From Fusobacterium sp. (GTDB lineage: Bacteria > Fusobacteriota > Fusobacteriia > Fusobacteriales > Fusobacteriaceae), in assembly GCF_032477075.1 (NCBI RefSeq), contig NZ_JAWDXO010000009.1:20221-84220 (forward strand): a stretch of 64,000 bases of DNA, read 5' to 3'. The notes below the pieces were generated by a model. The model did no database searches and was not told where the DNA came from. It saw only the letters and a program-made list of their open reading frames with translations. How positions within the stretch are numbered: position 1 is the stretch's first letter; the number at the start of each line of letters is the position of its first letter. Shown here piece by piece: positions 44,255 to 51,617 of the stretch. The position numbers and the translations under genes are program-made.

Positions 44255-45703
44255 ATGAATTTGATTATTACTTTTTTTAAAGATTATATAGCAATCATAA
44301 ATATGATGTTTATTATTATCATTATTTTGATTGAACGGAAAAAACCTGTATATACACTTTTTTGGATAACAATACTTGTACTTGCTCCGTATTTAGGATT
44401 TATAGCTTATTTATTTTTTGGGCTTAGTTTTCAAAAGAAAAGAGTGGTAAATCAATTTTATAAATGGAAATTTATCCACAGCAAAAAACTTATTAAATCT
44501 TCAGAAAGGGCTGATTTGTTAAGATGGAAACAATTAATTTCCTATCTTGAAGTATCTTCAAAAAATAAATTGACTACTCTTAATTCAATGAAAATATTTA
44601 CTGAGGGAAATCAATTTTTTAAAAGCATGATAAATGATTTGAAAAAAGCAGAAAAAACTATATATATGGAATACTATATATTCAAATATGATGAAATAGG
44701 GAAATCTATAGTTGATATTCTCATTCAAAAGGCAAAAGAAGGAATAGATATAAAAATAATAGTAGATGAAGCTGGTGGTACCAGTCGAAAAATGATCAGA
44801 AAAATGAAAGAAAACAAGATAGATGTAGAAATATTTTTTCCTTCACACTTTCCATTTTTAAAAATAGCTAATTTAAGGGCAAACTACAGAGATCATAGAA
44901 AATTATGTATTGTTGACAGTAAATTGGGATATATAGGTGGATTCAATATAGGAGATGAATATCTAGGTAAAGGCAAATTAGGCTATTGGAGAGATACAGC
45001 TGTAAGAGCTTTTGGAGAGGTGGCACTTGAACTTGAAAAAGAATTTTTCTTTTCATGGGAGATAGTGAAGAAAGAACATATAGGATATGAAGAAAAGAAA
45101 TATCAATATGAAAGAGAAGCTATACAGGAAGTAATAAAAGATAGAGGAAAATATTCTGGATATGCTCAAGTAGTCAGCAGTGGACCAAATTATCAATTTA
45201 GAACTATGAGGGATACATTCTTAAAAATAATAATGGAAGCCAAAAATTACATCTATATACAGACTCCATATTTTGTTCCTGATGATGCAGTTTTAGAAGC
45301 ATTGAAGATAGCAGCCATGTCAGGAGTCCATATAAAAATAATGATACCAGATAAACCAGATCATTTTTTTATCTATTGGGTAAATCAGTATTTTGTAGGA
45401 GAGCTTTTGGATTTAGGGGTAAAGGTATATAAATATAATAAAGGTTTTCTTCACAGTAAAATGGTTATGGCTGACAGTGAAATAGTGAGTGTAGGAACTG
45501 CAAATTTTGATAATAGAAGTTTTTATCAGAATTTTGAAATAAATATAAACATATATGAAAAAGATGTAGCAGAGGAATTTAGAGAAATATTCTACAGAGA
45601 TATGAAAACCAGCAATAAAATATTAAGAAGTGAGTATAGCAATAGGGGATATTATATCAAATTTAAAGAATCAATATGTCGTCTGCTTGCTCCTATATTA
45701 TAA
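44255..45703 (+). CDS. cls: Cardiolipin synthase
   Basis: 482 residues. Two N-terminal membrane helices (IAIINMMFIIIIILIE and TLFWITILVLAPYLGFIAYLFFG) are followed by two phospholipase-D domains with HxK motifs in DHRKLCIVD (about residue 218) and LHSKMVMAD (about residue 405), each followed by GGFN or GTANFDNRS. It condenses phosphatidylglycerol to cardiolipin at the inner membrane. Single-gene unit divergent from the SIR2-like operon and closed by its own terminator. Confidence 0.93.
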   Translation: MNLIITFFKDYIAIINMMFIIIIILIERKKPVYTLFWITILVLAPYLGFIAYLFFGLSFQKKRVVNQFYKWKFIHSKKLIKSSERADLLRWKQLISYLEVSSKNKLTTLNSMKIFTEGNQFFKSMINDLKKAEKTIYMEYYIFKYDEIGKSIVDILIQKAKEGIDIKIIVDEAGGTSRKMIRKMKENKIDVEIFFPSHFPFLKIANLRANYRDHRKLCIVDSKLGYIGGFNIGDEYLGKGKLGYWRDTAVRAFGEVALELEKEFFFSWEIVKKEHIGYEEKKYQYEREAIQEVIKDRGKYSGYAQVVSSGPNYQFRTMRDTFLKIIMEAKNYIYIQTPYFVPDDAVLEALKIAAMSGVHIKIMIPDKPDHFFIYWVNQYFVGELLDLGVKVYKYNKGFLHSKMVMADSEIVSVGTANFDNRSFYQNFEININIYEKDVAEEFREIFYRDMKTSNKILRSEYSNRGYYIKFKESICRLLAPIL

Positions 45704-45750
45704 AAACATTCATTAAAAGAATGATAAAATTCTCAATGAATGCTTTTTTA
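45703..45750 (+). terminator. Terminator after cls
   Basis: CATTCATT (45707-45714) pairs with AATGAATG (45735-45742), with a second inner pair AGAAT/ATTCT, then a T-run. Begins directly at the cls stop codon. Confidence 0.75.
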
Positions 45751-45871
45751 ATAATTAATTAATTTTTAATATAAATTATAATTTTAAAAATAAAATAGAA
45801 GATTTAGATAGGAAATAAAAGTTGTGTATAATTAACAGGCAAATAAAAGATGTCAGAAAGGGATGAAATAA

Positions 45872-46762
45872 ATGGAGATAAGAGTATTAAAATATTTTTT
45901 AATGGTAGCAAGAGAAGAAAATATTACTAGAGCAGCAGCTCTTTTGTATATTACACAACCTACTCTTTCCAGGCAACTGATGCAGCTTGAAGAAGAACTT
46001 GGAGTAAAGCTTTTCCATAGAAGCAAACATCGCATAATTTTAACTGGTGATGGAATGCTGTTGAAACGGAGAGCTGAGGAAATTGTTTCTCTTGCTGATA
46101 AAACAGAACGAGAATTCTTTCAAAAGGATGAAAATCTTATTGGAGAGCTTGTAATTGGCAGTGGGGAGCTGCAAAGTTCACAGTTTTTATCTATGCTGCT
46201 TGCTTCTTTTTATAAGAAACATCCTCAGGTATATTATGAAATTTATAGTGGAAACTCAGACAATATCAAAGAAAGAATTGAAAGAGGAATTCTTGATATG
46301 GGGCTGCTGGTAGAACCTGTTGATACCAGTAGATATGAATTTATAAGATTTCCTATAAAAGAGGAGTGGGGAATACTTGTAAGTGAAAATTCAGAACTTG
46401 CTGGAAAAAAAAGTGTAACTTCTAAAGATTTAATCAATATACCATTGATTATGACTAAACGTGAAACTTTACAAAAGGAATTAAAAAACTGGTTTGGAAT
46501 ATATTCAGAGCAGATTGAAGTTGTTGCCAGTGGAAATCTTCTGTATAACATGGCAGCTATGGTAAAAAATAGAATGGGGGCTGTTATTACTTTGAAACTG
46601 GATTGTAAATATAATGAACTTTCTTTTGTTCCTCTTTCTCCCAAATTGGAATCAACTACAGTATTGGTATGGAAGAAGAATCAAGCTTCTTCTCCAATTG
46701 CTTCAGCATTTATTGAACATGTTAAAAAATACGTTTCAAGCATTTTTAATGATACAATCTAA
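45872..46762 (+). CDS. LysR-family transcriptional regulator
   Basis: 296 residues. The N-terminal helix-turn-helix is classic (YFLMVAREENITRAAALLYITQPTLSRQLMQLEEELGVKLFHRS), followed by a periplasmic-binding-like effector domain (GELVIGSGELQSS onward). It precedes a MerR-like gene and a set of cupin/cyclophilin/CMD genes in the same direction, and LysR genes commonly regulate such neighbouring oxidoreductase clusters; control here is inferred. The ATG is at 45872 with AAAGGGATG upstream and TATAAT at about 45828. Confidence 0.92.
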   Translation: MEIRVLKYFLMVAREENITRAAALLYITQPTLSRQLMQLEEELGVKLFHRSKHRIILTGDGMLLKRRAEEIVSLADKTEREFFQKDENLIGELVIGSGELQSSQFLSMLLASFYKKHPQVYYEIYSGNSDNIKERIERGILDMGLLVEPVDTSRYEFIRFPIKEEWGILVSENSELAGKKSVTSKDLINIPLIMTKRETLQKELKNWFGIYSEQIEVVASGNLLYNMAAMVKNRMGAVITLKLDCKYNELSFVPLSPKLESTTVLVWKKNQASSPIASAFIEHVKKYVSSIFNDTI

Positions 46763-46791
46763 GTATTAGACATAATTAAATAATAGGTTTA

Positions 46792-46828
46792 AAATGTAGT
46801 TACTTAATAGAGTAGCTGCATTTTTTAT
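46792..46828 (+). terminator. Terminator after the LysR gene
   Basis: AAATGTAGTTACT (46792-46804) pairs with AGTAGCTGCATTT (46811-46823) through two wobbles, followed by Ts. Separates the regulator from the cluster downstream. Confidence 0.7.
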
Positions 46829-46855
46829 TTTAAGAACAGTTAGGAAGTGAGCATA

Positions 46856-47200
46856 ATGACATTTGATGAAATAAAAAAATATTATAATATAACTGATGAG
46901 ATTATTCAAGAATATAAAAATTGGGGTTTTTCCAGAATAGAAAAAAATGGTAAGAATAATTCAGAGCTGGAGAAATTAAAATTAATTATGATATTGAGAG
47001 ACAGTGGCTTTAATGCAAAAGAGATTGAAAATTATATGAAGATAGAATTTAAAGATGGAAGAGCAGATGCAAAAAAAATGAAGCTGCTTAATGATAAAAG
47101 AAATCAATTATTGGATAAAATCCATACATATGAAAAACAACTGGGGAATTTAGATTACATTAGATATGAGATTCGTAAAAATATAGAAGGAGGAATTTAA
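46856..47200 (+). CDS. MerR-like regulator, divergent
   Basis: 114 residues from ATG 46856 (AGGAAG eight bases upstream; the GTG at 46847 would overlap it). The layout is MerR-like: an N-terminal winged-helix stretch (DEIKKYYNITDEIIQEYKNWG), LEKLKLIMILRDSGFNAKEIENYM as the second DNA-binding helix pair, then a C-terminal coiled coil (KLLNDKRNQLLDKIHTYEKQLGNL). The typical MerR wing sequence with LRYYE is absent. One base separates it from the alcohol dehydrogenase remnant, so it was probably the operon's regulator. Confidence 0.65.
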   Translation: MTFDEIKKYYNITDEIIQEYKNWGFSRIEKNGKNNSELEKLKLIMILRDSGFNAKEIENYMKIEFKDGRADAKKMKLLNDKRNQLLDKIHTYEKQLGNLDYIRYEIRKNIEGGI

Positions 47201-47201
47201 A

Positions 47202-47395
47202 ATGAAATTAGATTTTTATTACTACAACCCTGCTAAAATTTATTTTGGAAAAAAAGCTCTTGATAATTTAGATGGAGAACTGAAAAGCTTTCTGGTTTTA
47301 TTAAGGAATTAGGACTGCCTTTAACTTTGAGAGAATGTGGCCATAAAAAACTATCTTCAGAAGAAATATTGAATATTTTAAAAGCTGTTTATTGA
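47202..47395 (+). pseudogene. Remnant of an iron-containing alcohol dehydrogenase
   Basis: ATG 47202 after AAGGAGG opens a frame reading FYYYNPAKIYFGKKALDNL, the typical N-terminus of iron-dependent alcohol dehydrogenases, and stops after 36 codons. In another frame the sequence then reads SGFIKELGLPLTLREC followed by EEILNILKAVY and TGA at 47393-47395, the typical C-terminus. About 320 middle residues are missing. The simplest reading is an internal deletion that joined both ends out of frame. Confidence 0.75.
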
Positions 47396-47422
47396 GAATA
47401 AAAATCAGGAGAGTGAAATAAT

Positions 47423-47857
47423 ATGAAAATAATGAAAAAAGAAGATTTTGAAAAAATAAATATCTTTGGAACAGGAAAGCCTAATGATGCTTATGCAGAA
47501 TATTTTATAGGAAATTCATTTTTAAATTTTCTTATGGAGCCAGGAGCCTCTTCAGTATTTCTTGCAAATGTAACTTTTGAACCAAGATGCCGCAATAACT
47601 GGCATATTCATCATGCTGACAAAGGAGGAGGACAGATTTTAATCTGTACAGCTGGTGAGGGTTGGTATCAGGAAGAAGGAAAAGAGGCAGTAAGCCTTAA
47701 ACCTGGAATGGTAATTGTTATTTCTCCAGAGATGAAACACTGGCATGGTGCAAAAGCAGATTCATGGTTCAGCCATATAGCTATAGAGGTACCAGGAGAA
47801 AATTGTTCAAATGAATGGTGTGAACCAGTTACTGATGAGGAATATAATAAATTATAA
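47423..47857 (+). CDS. Cupin-domain protein, cytoplasmic
   Basis: 144 residues, no signal peptide. The single cupin barrel shows metal ligands in NNWHIHHADKGGGQ and in KHWHGAK, and motif 2 SHIAIEV. Similar proteins occur beside carboxymuconolactone decarboxylase and alcohol dehydrogenase genes in anaerobes; the substrate is unknown. ATG with AGGAGAG upstream. A secreted paralogue lies at 49102. Confidence 0.8.
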   Translation: MKIMKKEDFEKINIFGTGKPNDAYAEYFIGNSFLNFLMEPGASSVFLANVTFEPRCRNNWHIHHADKGGGQILICTAGEGWYQEEGKEAVSLKPGMVIVISPEMKHWHGAKADSWFSHIAIEVPGENCSNEWCEPVTDEEYNKL

Positions 47858-47904
47858 AGAAAAAATATGGACTATTCAGACAAAAAGCCAGAAAGGAGAA
47901 AATT

Positions 47905-48327
47905 ATGAGCTTAAAAATTATATTGACAGGATTGATAATACTTTTCTCAATAAAAGCTTACAGTTCAGAGAGAAAAATAAAATTTTCTTTCAATGATAAG
48001 GAAATAATAGTAGCTTTAGAAGATAATAGAGCAGCAGAAAGTTTATTAAAACAGCTGCCTTTAACACTGAGATTTGAAGATTACAGCAATACAGAAAAAA
48101 TAAGCTATCTTCCTGAGAAGTTAGATGTAAGTCAGGCACCAGACAGTTGTACTCCTCATACTGGTGATTTAACTTATTATTCTCCATGGGGAAATCTAGC
48201 ATTTTTTTATAAAGATTTTGGATATTCTAAAGGACTTATATTATTAGGAAAAATAGAAAGCGGAATGGAAGAATTAAAAGAGCTTGATAAAGCTCTGTCT
48301 GTAAAAATTGAAAGAATGAATAAATAG
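47905..48327 (+). CDS. Secreted cyclophilin-like fold protein
   Basis: 140 residues. An N-terminal signal segment (IILTGLIILFSIKAYS) is followed by a cyclophilin-like beta barrel: IKFSFNDKEIIVALEDNRAAESLLKQLP, then FEDYSN, YYSPWGNLAFFYKDFG and LGKIESGMEEL. Such domains lack proven prolyl isomerase activity. It lies between a cupin and a CMD gene, a frequent trio. ATG after AAAGGAGA. Confidence 0.75.
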   Translation: MSLKIILTGLIILFSIKAYSSERKIKFSFNDKEIIVALEDNRAAESLLKQLPLTLRFEDYSNTEKISYLPEKLDVSQAPDSCTPHTGDLTYYSPWGNLAFFYKDFGYSKGLILLGKIESGMEELKELDKALSVKIERMNK

Positions 48328-48340
48328 TGAGGTGAATATT

Positions 48341-49039
48341 ATGAAAAGAAGATTTATTATGTTGTTAATATCAATATTTGGTTTTACATCTGCTATTGGA
48401 GCAGAGACAAAAGGATTGACTCAAAAGGAACAGGAAGTAGTTAGAATATCTGCTTTTACAGCCAGTGGGGATTTAGAAAATCTGAAAATTTCATTGAATG
48501 ATGGATTAGATGCAGGACTTACTGTAAATGAAATAAAAGAAATTTTAGTCCATACATATGCTTACTGTGGATTTCCTCGTAGTTTAAATGGAATAGGAGT
48601 TTTTATGAATGTACTTTCTGAAAGAGAAGAAAAAGGGATAAAAGATGAAGTAGGGAGAGATATTACTCCTATTCCTAGTGATCGAAATAGTATTGAATTT
48701 GGAACTGAAGTTCAAACAAAATTAGCAGGAGCACCAGTACAGGGAGGAATGTATGACTTTGCTCCAGCAGTAGATGAATTTTTAAAAGGGCATTTGTTTG
48801 GTGACTTATTTGGAAGAGATGTTATAGACTTTAAAACAAGAGAGATAGTAACAATAGCTGCTCTTGGGAATATGACAGGAGTAAATCCACAGCTTGCAGC
48901 ACACTTTAATCTTGGAATGAATGCAGGACTTACAAAAGAACAGATTAATGGAATAATAGATGTTTTTGATAAAAAAATAGGAAAAAATCAAGGAAAAAAT
49001 GCCAGAGAAATATTTGATAGTGTATTAAAAAGCAGATAA
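48341..49039 (+). CDS. Secreted carboxymuconolactone decarboxylase-family protein
   Basis: 232 residues from ATG 48341 (GAGGTG just upstream; the GTG at 48332 lies in that site). The first 21 residues look like a signal peptide (FIMLLISIFGFTSAIGAE). Two CMD repeats follow: EIKEILVHTYAYCGFPRSLNG, and REIVTIAALGNMTGVNPQLAAHFNLGMNAG. The first has one cysteine only and no CxxC, so peroxidase activity of the AhpD kind is unlikely. Function unknown. Confidence 0.8.
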   Translation: MKRRFIMLLISIFGFTSAIGAETKGLTQKEQEVVRISAFTASGDLENLKISLNDGLDAGLTVNEIKEILVHTYAYCGFPRSLNGIGVFMNVLSEREEKGIKDEVGRDITPIPSDRNSIEFGTEVQTKLAGAPVQGGMYDFAPAVDEFLKGHLFGDLFGRDVIDFKTREIVTIAALGNMTGVNPQLAAHFNLGMNAGLTKEQINGIIDVFDKKIGKNQGKNAREIFDSVLKSR

Positions 49040-49101
49040 AAAATAAGGTAAATTAATTTTAAATTTCAGAAAAAATAATAAAAAAGCAGGAGGAAAATAT
49101 T

Positions 49102-49566
49102 ATGAAAAAATTATTATTGGGATTATGCTGTTTAGCAAGTTTTGGAATTGCATATGGAAGTGAGAATCAAACAGTAACATTTAAAGACAAACAGGCTGTA
49201 TATAAAGGACCAGAAGAATTCTTTACAGGAGATGTGCAAGTAAAAGCAATGACAGATACAAATGATACCACTAATTATGGAACTGCATATGTTACTTTTG
49301 CTCCTAGAGCAAGATCAGCATGGCATACACACCCAGCCGGACAAACATTGATTGTTGTTTCGGGTAAAGCTTGGACACAAGAATGGAATGGAAAAAAAAC
49401 AGAAGCTAAAGCAGGAGATATTATCTGGTGTCCAACAGGAGTAAAACACTGGCATGGAGCATCTCCTGATGGAGAGATGACACATCTGACTATTACTGGA
49501 GTAAAAGATGGAAAGAATGTAGAATGGCTTGAAAAAGTTACTGATGAACAATATTTAGCTGATTAA
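49102..49566 (+). CDS. Secreted cupin-domain protein
   Basis: 154 residues with a cleavable signal peptide (LLLGLCCLASFGIAYGS). Metal-binding cupin motif 1 is SAWHTHPAGQTLIVVSG with later E; motif 2 is HWHGASPDGEMTHLTI. Related in sequence to the cytoplasmic cupin at 47423, including the terminal TDE.Y block. Last gene of the cluster, followed by a hairpin at 49602. Confidence 0.82.
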   Translation: MKKLLLGLCCLASFGIAYGSENQTVTFKDKQAVYKGPEEFFTGDVQVKAMTDTNDTTNYGTAYVTFAPRARSAWHTHPAGQTLIVVSGKAWTQEWNGKKTEAKAGDIIWCPTGVKHWHGASPDGEMTHLTITGVKDGKNVEWLEKVTDEQYLAD

Positions 49567-49601
49567 ATAATAAAGATTATATACTTATAGGATTGATAGA
49601 T

Positions 49602-49639
49602 AATCACAAGCTTTTATTATAAAATAGAAGTTTGTGATT
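49602..49639 (+). terminator. Hairpin after the cupin cluster
   Basis: AATCACAAGCTTTTAT pairs with ATAGAAGTTTGTGATT (two wobbles or mismatches) around TATAAA. The T-tract after it is interrupted (ATTGTTATTTT), so termination is likely but not ideal. Confidence 0.65.
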
Positions 49640-50067
49640 ATTGTTATTTTGAGATTGGAGTATTAAGAAAAATAGTGACAGATTATAGAGAAATTAAAGA
49701 AACTTATAAAAAATACAGTTATTAACAAAATAAAGATTAGAAAAAAGATACTGGTGCTATTATAATTAAAATACTTCAGAAATTATGGTTAATATAGGAA
49801 TTTCTAGAAAATTATAAGGCAGAGATTATTAAATGTAAACTTAACATACTACAACATTTTGACAATATTTTAGATTAGTGATATATTATTATTATAAAGA
49901 ATTTATTATGAGGATAAATGATAATATTCAGAAATAAGAGTATTACTGAATATTTTATAATTATAATGTATTTTTAAGTGTCAGCAGATTATTAGAACTT
50001 ATATAACCAGCATTTAAACACTTTAAAAACATGAATTCTTTTTATTTTATAAAAAGAGGTGAGAATA
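49640..50067. other. Intergenic region with promoter, otherwise nothing recognised
   Basis: A 430-base AT-rich stretch between the cupin cluster and the PHP gene. It contains one good promoter (49859-49887) and no ORF with a ribosome-binding site. The remainder shows no repeat that I can support. Confidence 0.5.
49859..49887 (+). promoter_or_regulatory. Promoter of the PHP-domain gene
   Basis: Consensus TTGACA at 49859-49864, a 17-base spacer, and TATATT at 49882-49887. It leaves a leader of about 170 bases before ATG 50068. Confidence 0.65.
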
Positions 50068-50823
50068 ATGGTAGAATTTCAAAAACTGTCTCCTTTCTTT
50101 TTTCCCTTTATAGATAGTGACAGTAGATTTGCAGGAGATTTTTATTATGATCTTCATATACATACAACAGCTTCAGACAGTTTTATAAAACCGGATTTTT
50201 TAAAAAATTTTGTAAAAAATAAAAGATATTTATTGTCAGTTACAGACCATAATGAAATAAGAGGAGCAGTAGAGCTCTATGAAAAAGGAATAAATGTGGT
50301 TCCTGGAATGGAATTAGGTTGTGAGGATGGCTTTGAGCTTTTAGTCTATTTCAGGAAAATGTCTGATTTAGAAGAATTTTATGTAAAAGAAGTAGAGCAA
50401 TATAAAAATGTAAAAAGAATGGCAAAAACCCATAGAAATATTTATGAATATATGGATGCACTACAAGGATGGGAATGCCATAAGTCAATTCCTCATATAT
50501 GTGGAATTGTCCAAAAGAATTTTATAAATAATAAACCATATATCTATAATATCATAAAATTAGTAGATTCTCTGGAAACTCATAATCATGCTCTTTCTCT
50601 GATCAGAAATCTGGAAGCTGCTGAATTACGGGAAAAATATGGTCTTACTGCAACTTTCGGCAGTGATGCTCATATCATTAGAGAAGCAATATCCTATTAT
50701 AAATACTCTAATATGGATCAGAAGAATGGAGATAAGGTAATGGATTATCTTTATAAGATTGGCAGTGTAGGAGGAATTGGACAAAAACATCTTCTTCATC
50801 TTATTAAAAATACCATATTGTAG
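50068..50823 (+). CDS. PHP-domain metal-dependent phosphoesterase
   Basis: 251 residues from ATG 50068, which has AGAGGTGAG upstream (the GTG at 50059 lies in that site). PHP motifs: DLHIHTTASDS (about residue 28), SVTDHNEIRGA (about residue 58), PGMELGC, and FGSDAHIIREA near the C-terminus. These bind a di- or trinuclear metal site for phosphoester hydrolysis. It resembles stand-alone nucleotidase-like PHP proteins rather than DNA polymerase PHP domains. Substrate unknown. Confidence 0.85.
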   Translation: MVEFQKLSPFFFPFIDSDSRFAGDFYYDLHIHTTASDSFIKPDFLKNFVKNKRYLLSVTDHNEIRGAVELYEKGINVVPGMELGCEDGFELLVYFRKMSDLEEFYVKEVEQYKNVKRMAKTHRNIYEYMDALQGWECHKSIPHICGIVQKNFINNKPYIYNIIKLVDSLETHNHALSLIRNLEAAELREKYGLTATFGSDAHIIREAISYYKYSNMDQKNGDKVMDYLYKIGSVGGIGQKHLLHLIKNTIL

Positions 50824-50861
50824 AATGTTAAAAAACTCTTTTCAAAATATAAATTTTAGTG

Positions 50862-50867
50862 TATAAT
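50862..50867 (+). promoter_or_regulatory. -10 element before the tRNA gene
   Basis: TATAAT lies 12 bases before the tRNA. The matching -35 position reads TTTTCA, a weak match, so the tRNA may rely mainly on this -10 or be read from upstream. Confidence 0.45.
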
Positions 50868-50878
50868 ATTGACTGTGT

Positions 50879-50955
50879 GATCCCGTAGCTCAATTGGATA
50901 GAGCAATTCCCTCCTAAGGAATAGGTTGTGTGTTCAAACCACATCGGGATCGCCA
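50879..50955 (+). tRNA. tRNA-Arg, anticodon CCT
   Basis: Acceptor stem GATCCCG pairs with CGGGATC. The anticodon arm ATTCC-CTCCTAA-GGAAT gives anticodon CCT, which reads AGG. The T arm GTGTG-TTCAAAC-CACAT (outer pairs) and D arm GCTC/GAGC are present. The 3' end G-CCA is genomically encoded. AGA/AGG are the main arginine codons in this AT-rich genome. Confidence 0.96.
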
Positions 50956-50977
50956 GCTTATGAATGAAGGAGCTGAA

Positions 50978-51283
50978 ATGAAAAAAGTACTTATAATAAT
51001 TACAGTTTTAATGATGACAGGATGCAGCAGTTTAAGTTTTTTTAGTGGTGGAAAAGAAAAAAATGTAAAAAATGAATATACAAAATTGTCTATAAGACTG
51101 GATAGACTGATGGAAAATGAAATCAATGAAAAAAATAGAGCTAAATTAGAAGAAGATTTTGTAAAATATAGAAATAAAATCAATAATTCTCAAGGTAAAA
51201 ATAGAGATTATAATGATGTAGTGAGAGAGTATGCGAAAAAAGCTGATATAAATATACAATATTTACAGGATTTAAAAGATTAA
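50978..51283 (+). CDS. Small helical lipoprotein
   Basis: 101 residues from ATG 50978 (GAAGGAG upstream; the longer frame would begin within the tRNA). Signal peptide with lipobox MMTGC (cysteine at about residue 16), then a charged helical region rich in Lys, Glu and Asn. No family recognised. It starts 22 bases after the tRNA with no promoter between, so it is likely co-transcribed with it, and ends at a strong terminator. Confidence 0.75.
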   Translation: MKKVLIIITVLMMTGCSSLSFFSGGKEKNVKNEYTKLSIRLDRLMENEINEKNRAKLEEDFVKYRNKINNSQGKNRDYNDVVREYAKKADINIQYLQDLKD

Positions 51284-51311
51284 ATTTATAATTTTTAAAA
51301 TATACAGATCA

Positions 51312-51347
51312 GGCTATAAACAAATTTCATTTGTTTATAGCCTTTTT
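51312..51347 (+). terminator. Terminator after the small lipoprotein
   Basis: Perfect 13-base stem GGCTATAAACAAA / TTTGTTTATAGCC with loop TTTCA, then six Ts. Confidence 0.92.
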
Positions 51348-51510
51348 TATAATATAAATTTTTTAAAGGAGTCCATTAATTGAGATGAAAGGGTCTTCAT
51401 ATTATAATTTTTAGAAGATTACAAAAGAAAATTTTAAAAAATTGATATATTAAAACTAAAAATTATAACTGTAGAAAGATAAAATACTGGAAGCCTATAA
51501 AATAATCAAA

Positions 51511-51564
51511 AGAGAAAAGAGACTGCAGAAATCACTCAAATTAGTAACTTCCTGCAGCCTCTTT
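51511..51564 (-). terminator. Terminator of the autotransporter gene
   Basis: On the minus strand AAAGAGGCTGCAG pairs with CTGCAGTCTCTTT (one wobble), with inner pairing GAAG.ACT / AGT.TTTC, followed by TTTTCTCTTTT. It lies about 55 bases after the autotransporter stop codon. Confidence 0.8.
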
Positions 51565-51617
51565 ATCTTCAGATGATGTGTATTGATATCAGCTTTACCT
51601 TTAGATTTTAAAAACTA

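Noticed and set aside
50930..50977. N-terminal extension of the small lipoprotein into the tRNA gene
   Set aside because: It would begin within the tRNA T arm and would destroy the signal peptide position; ATG 50978 gives a clean lipobox.
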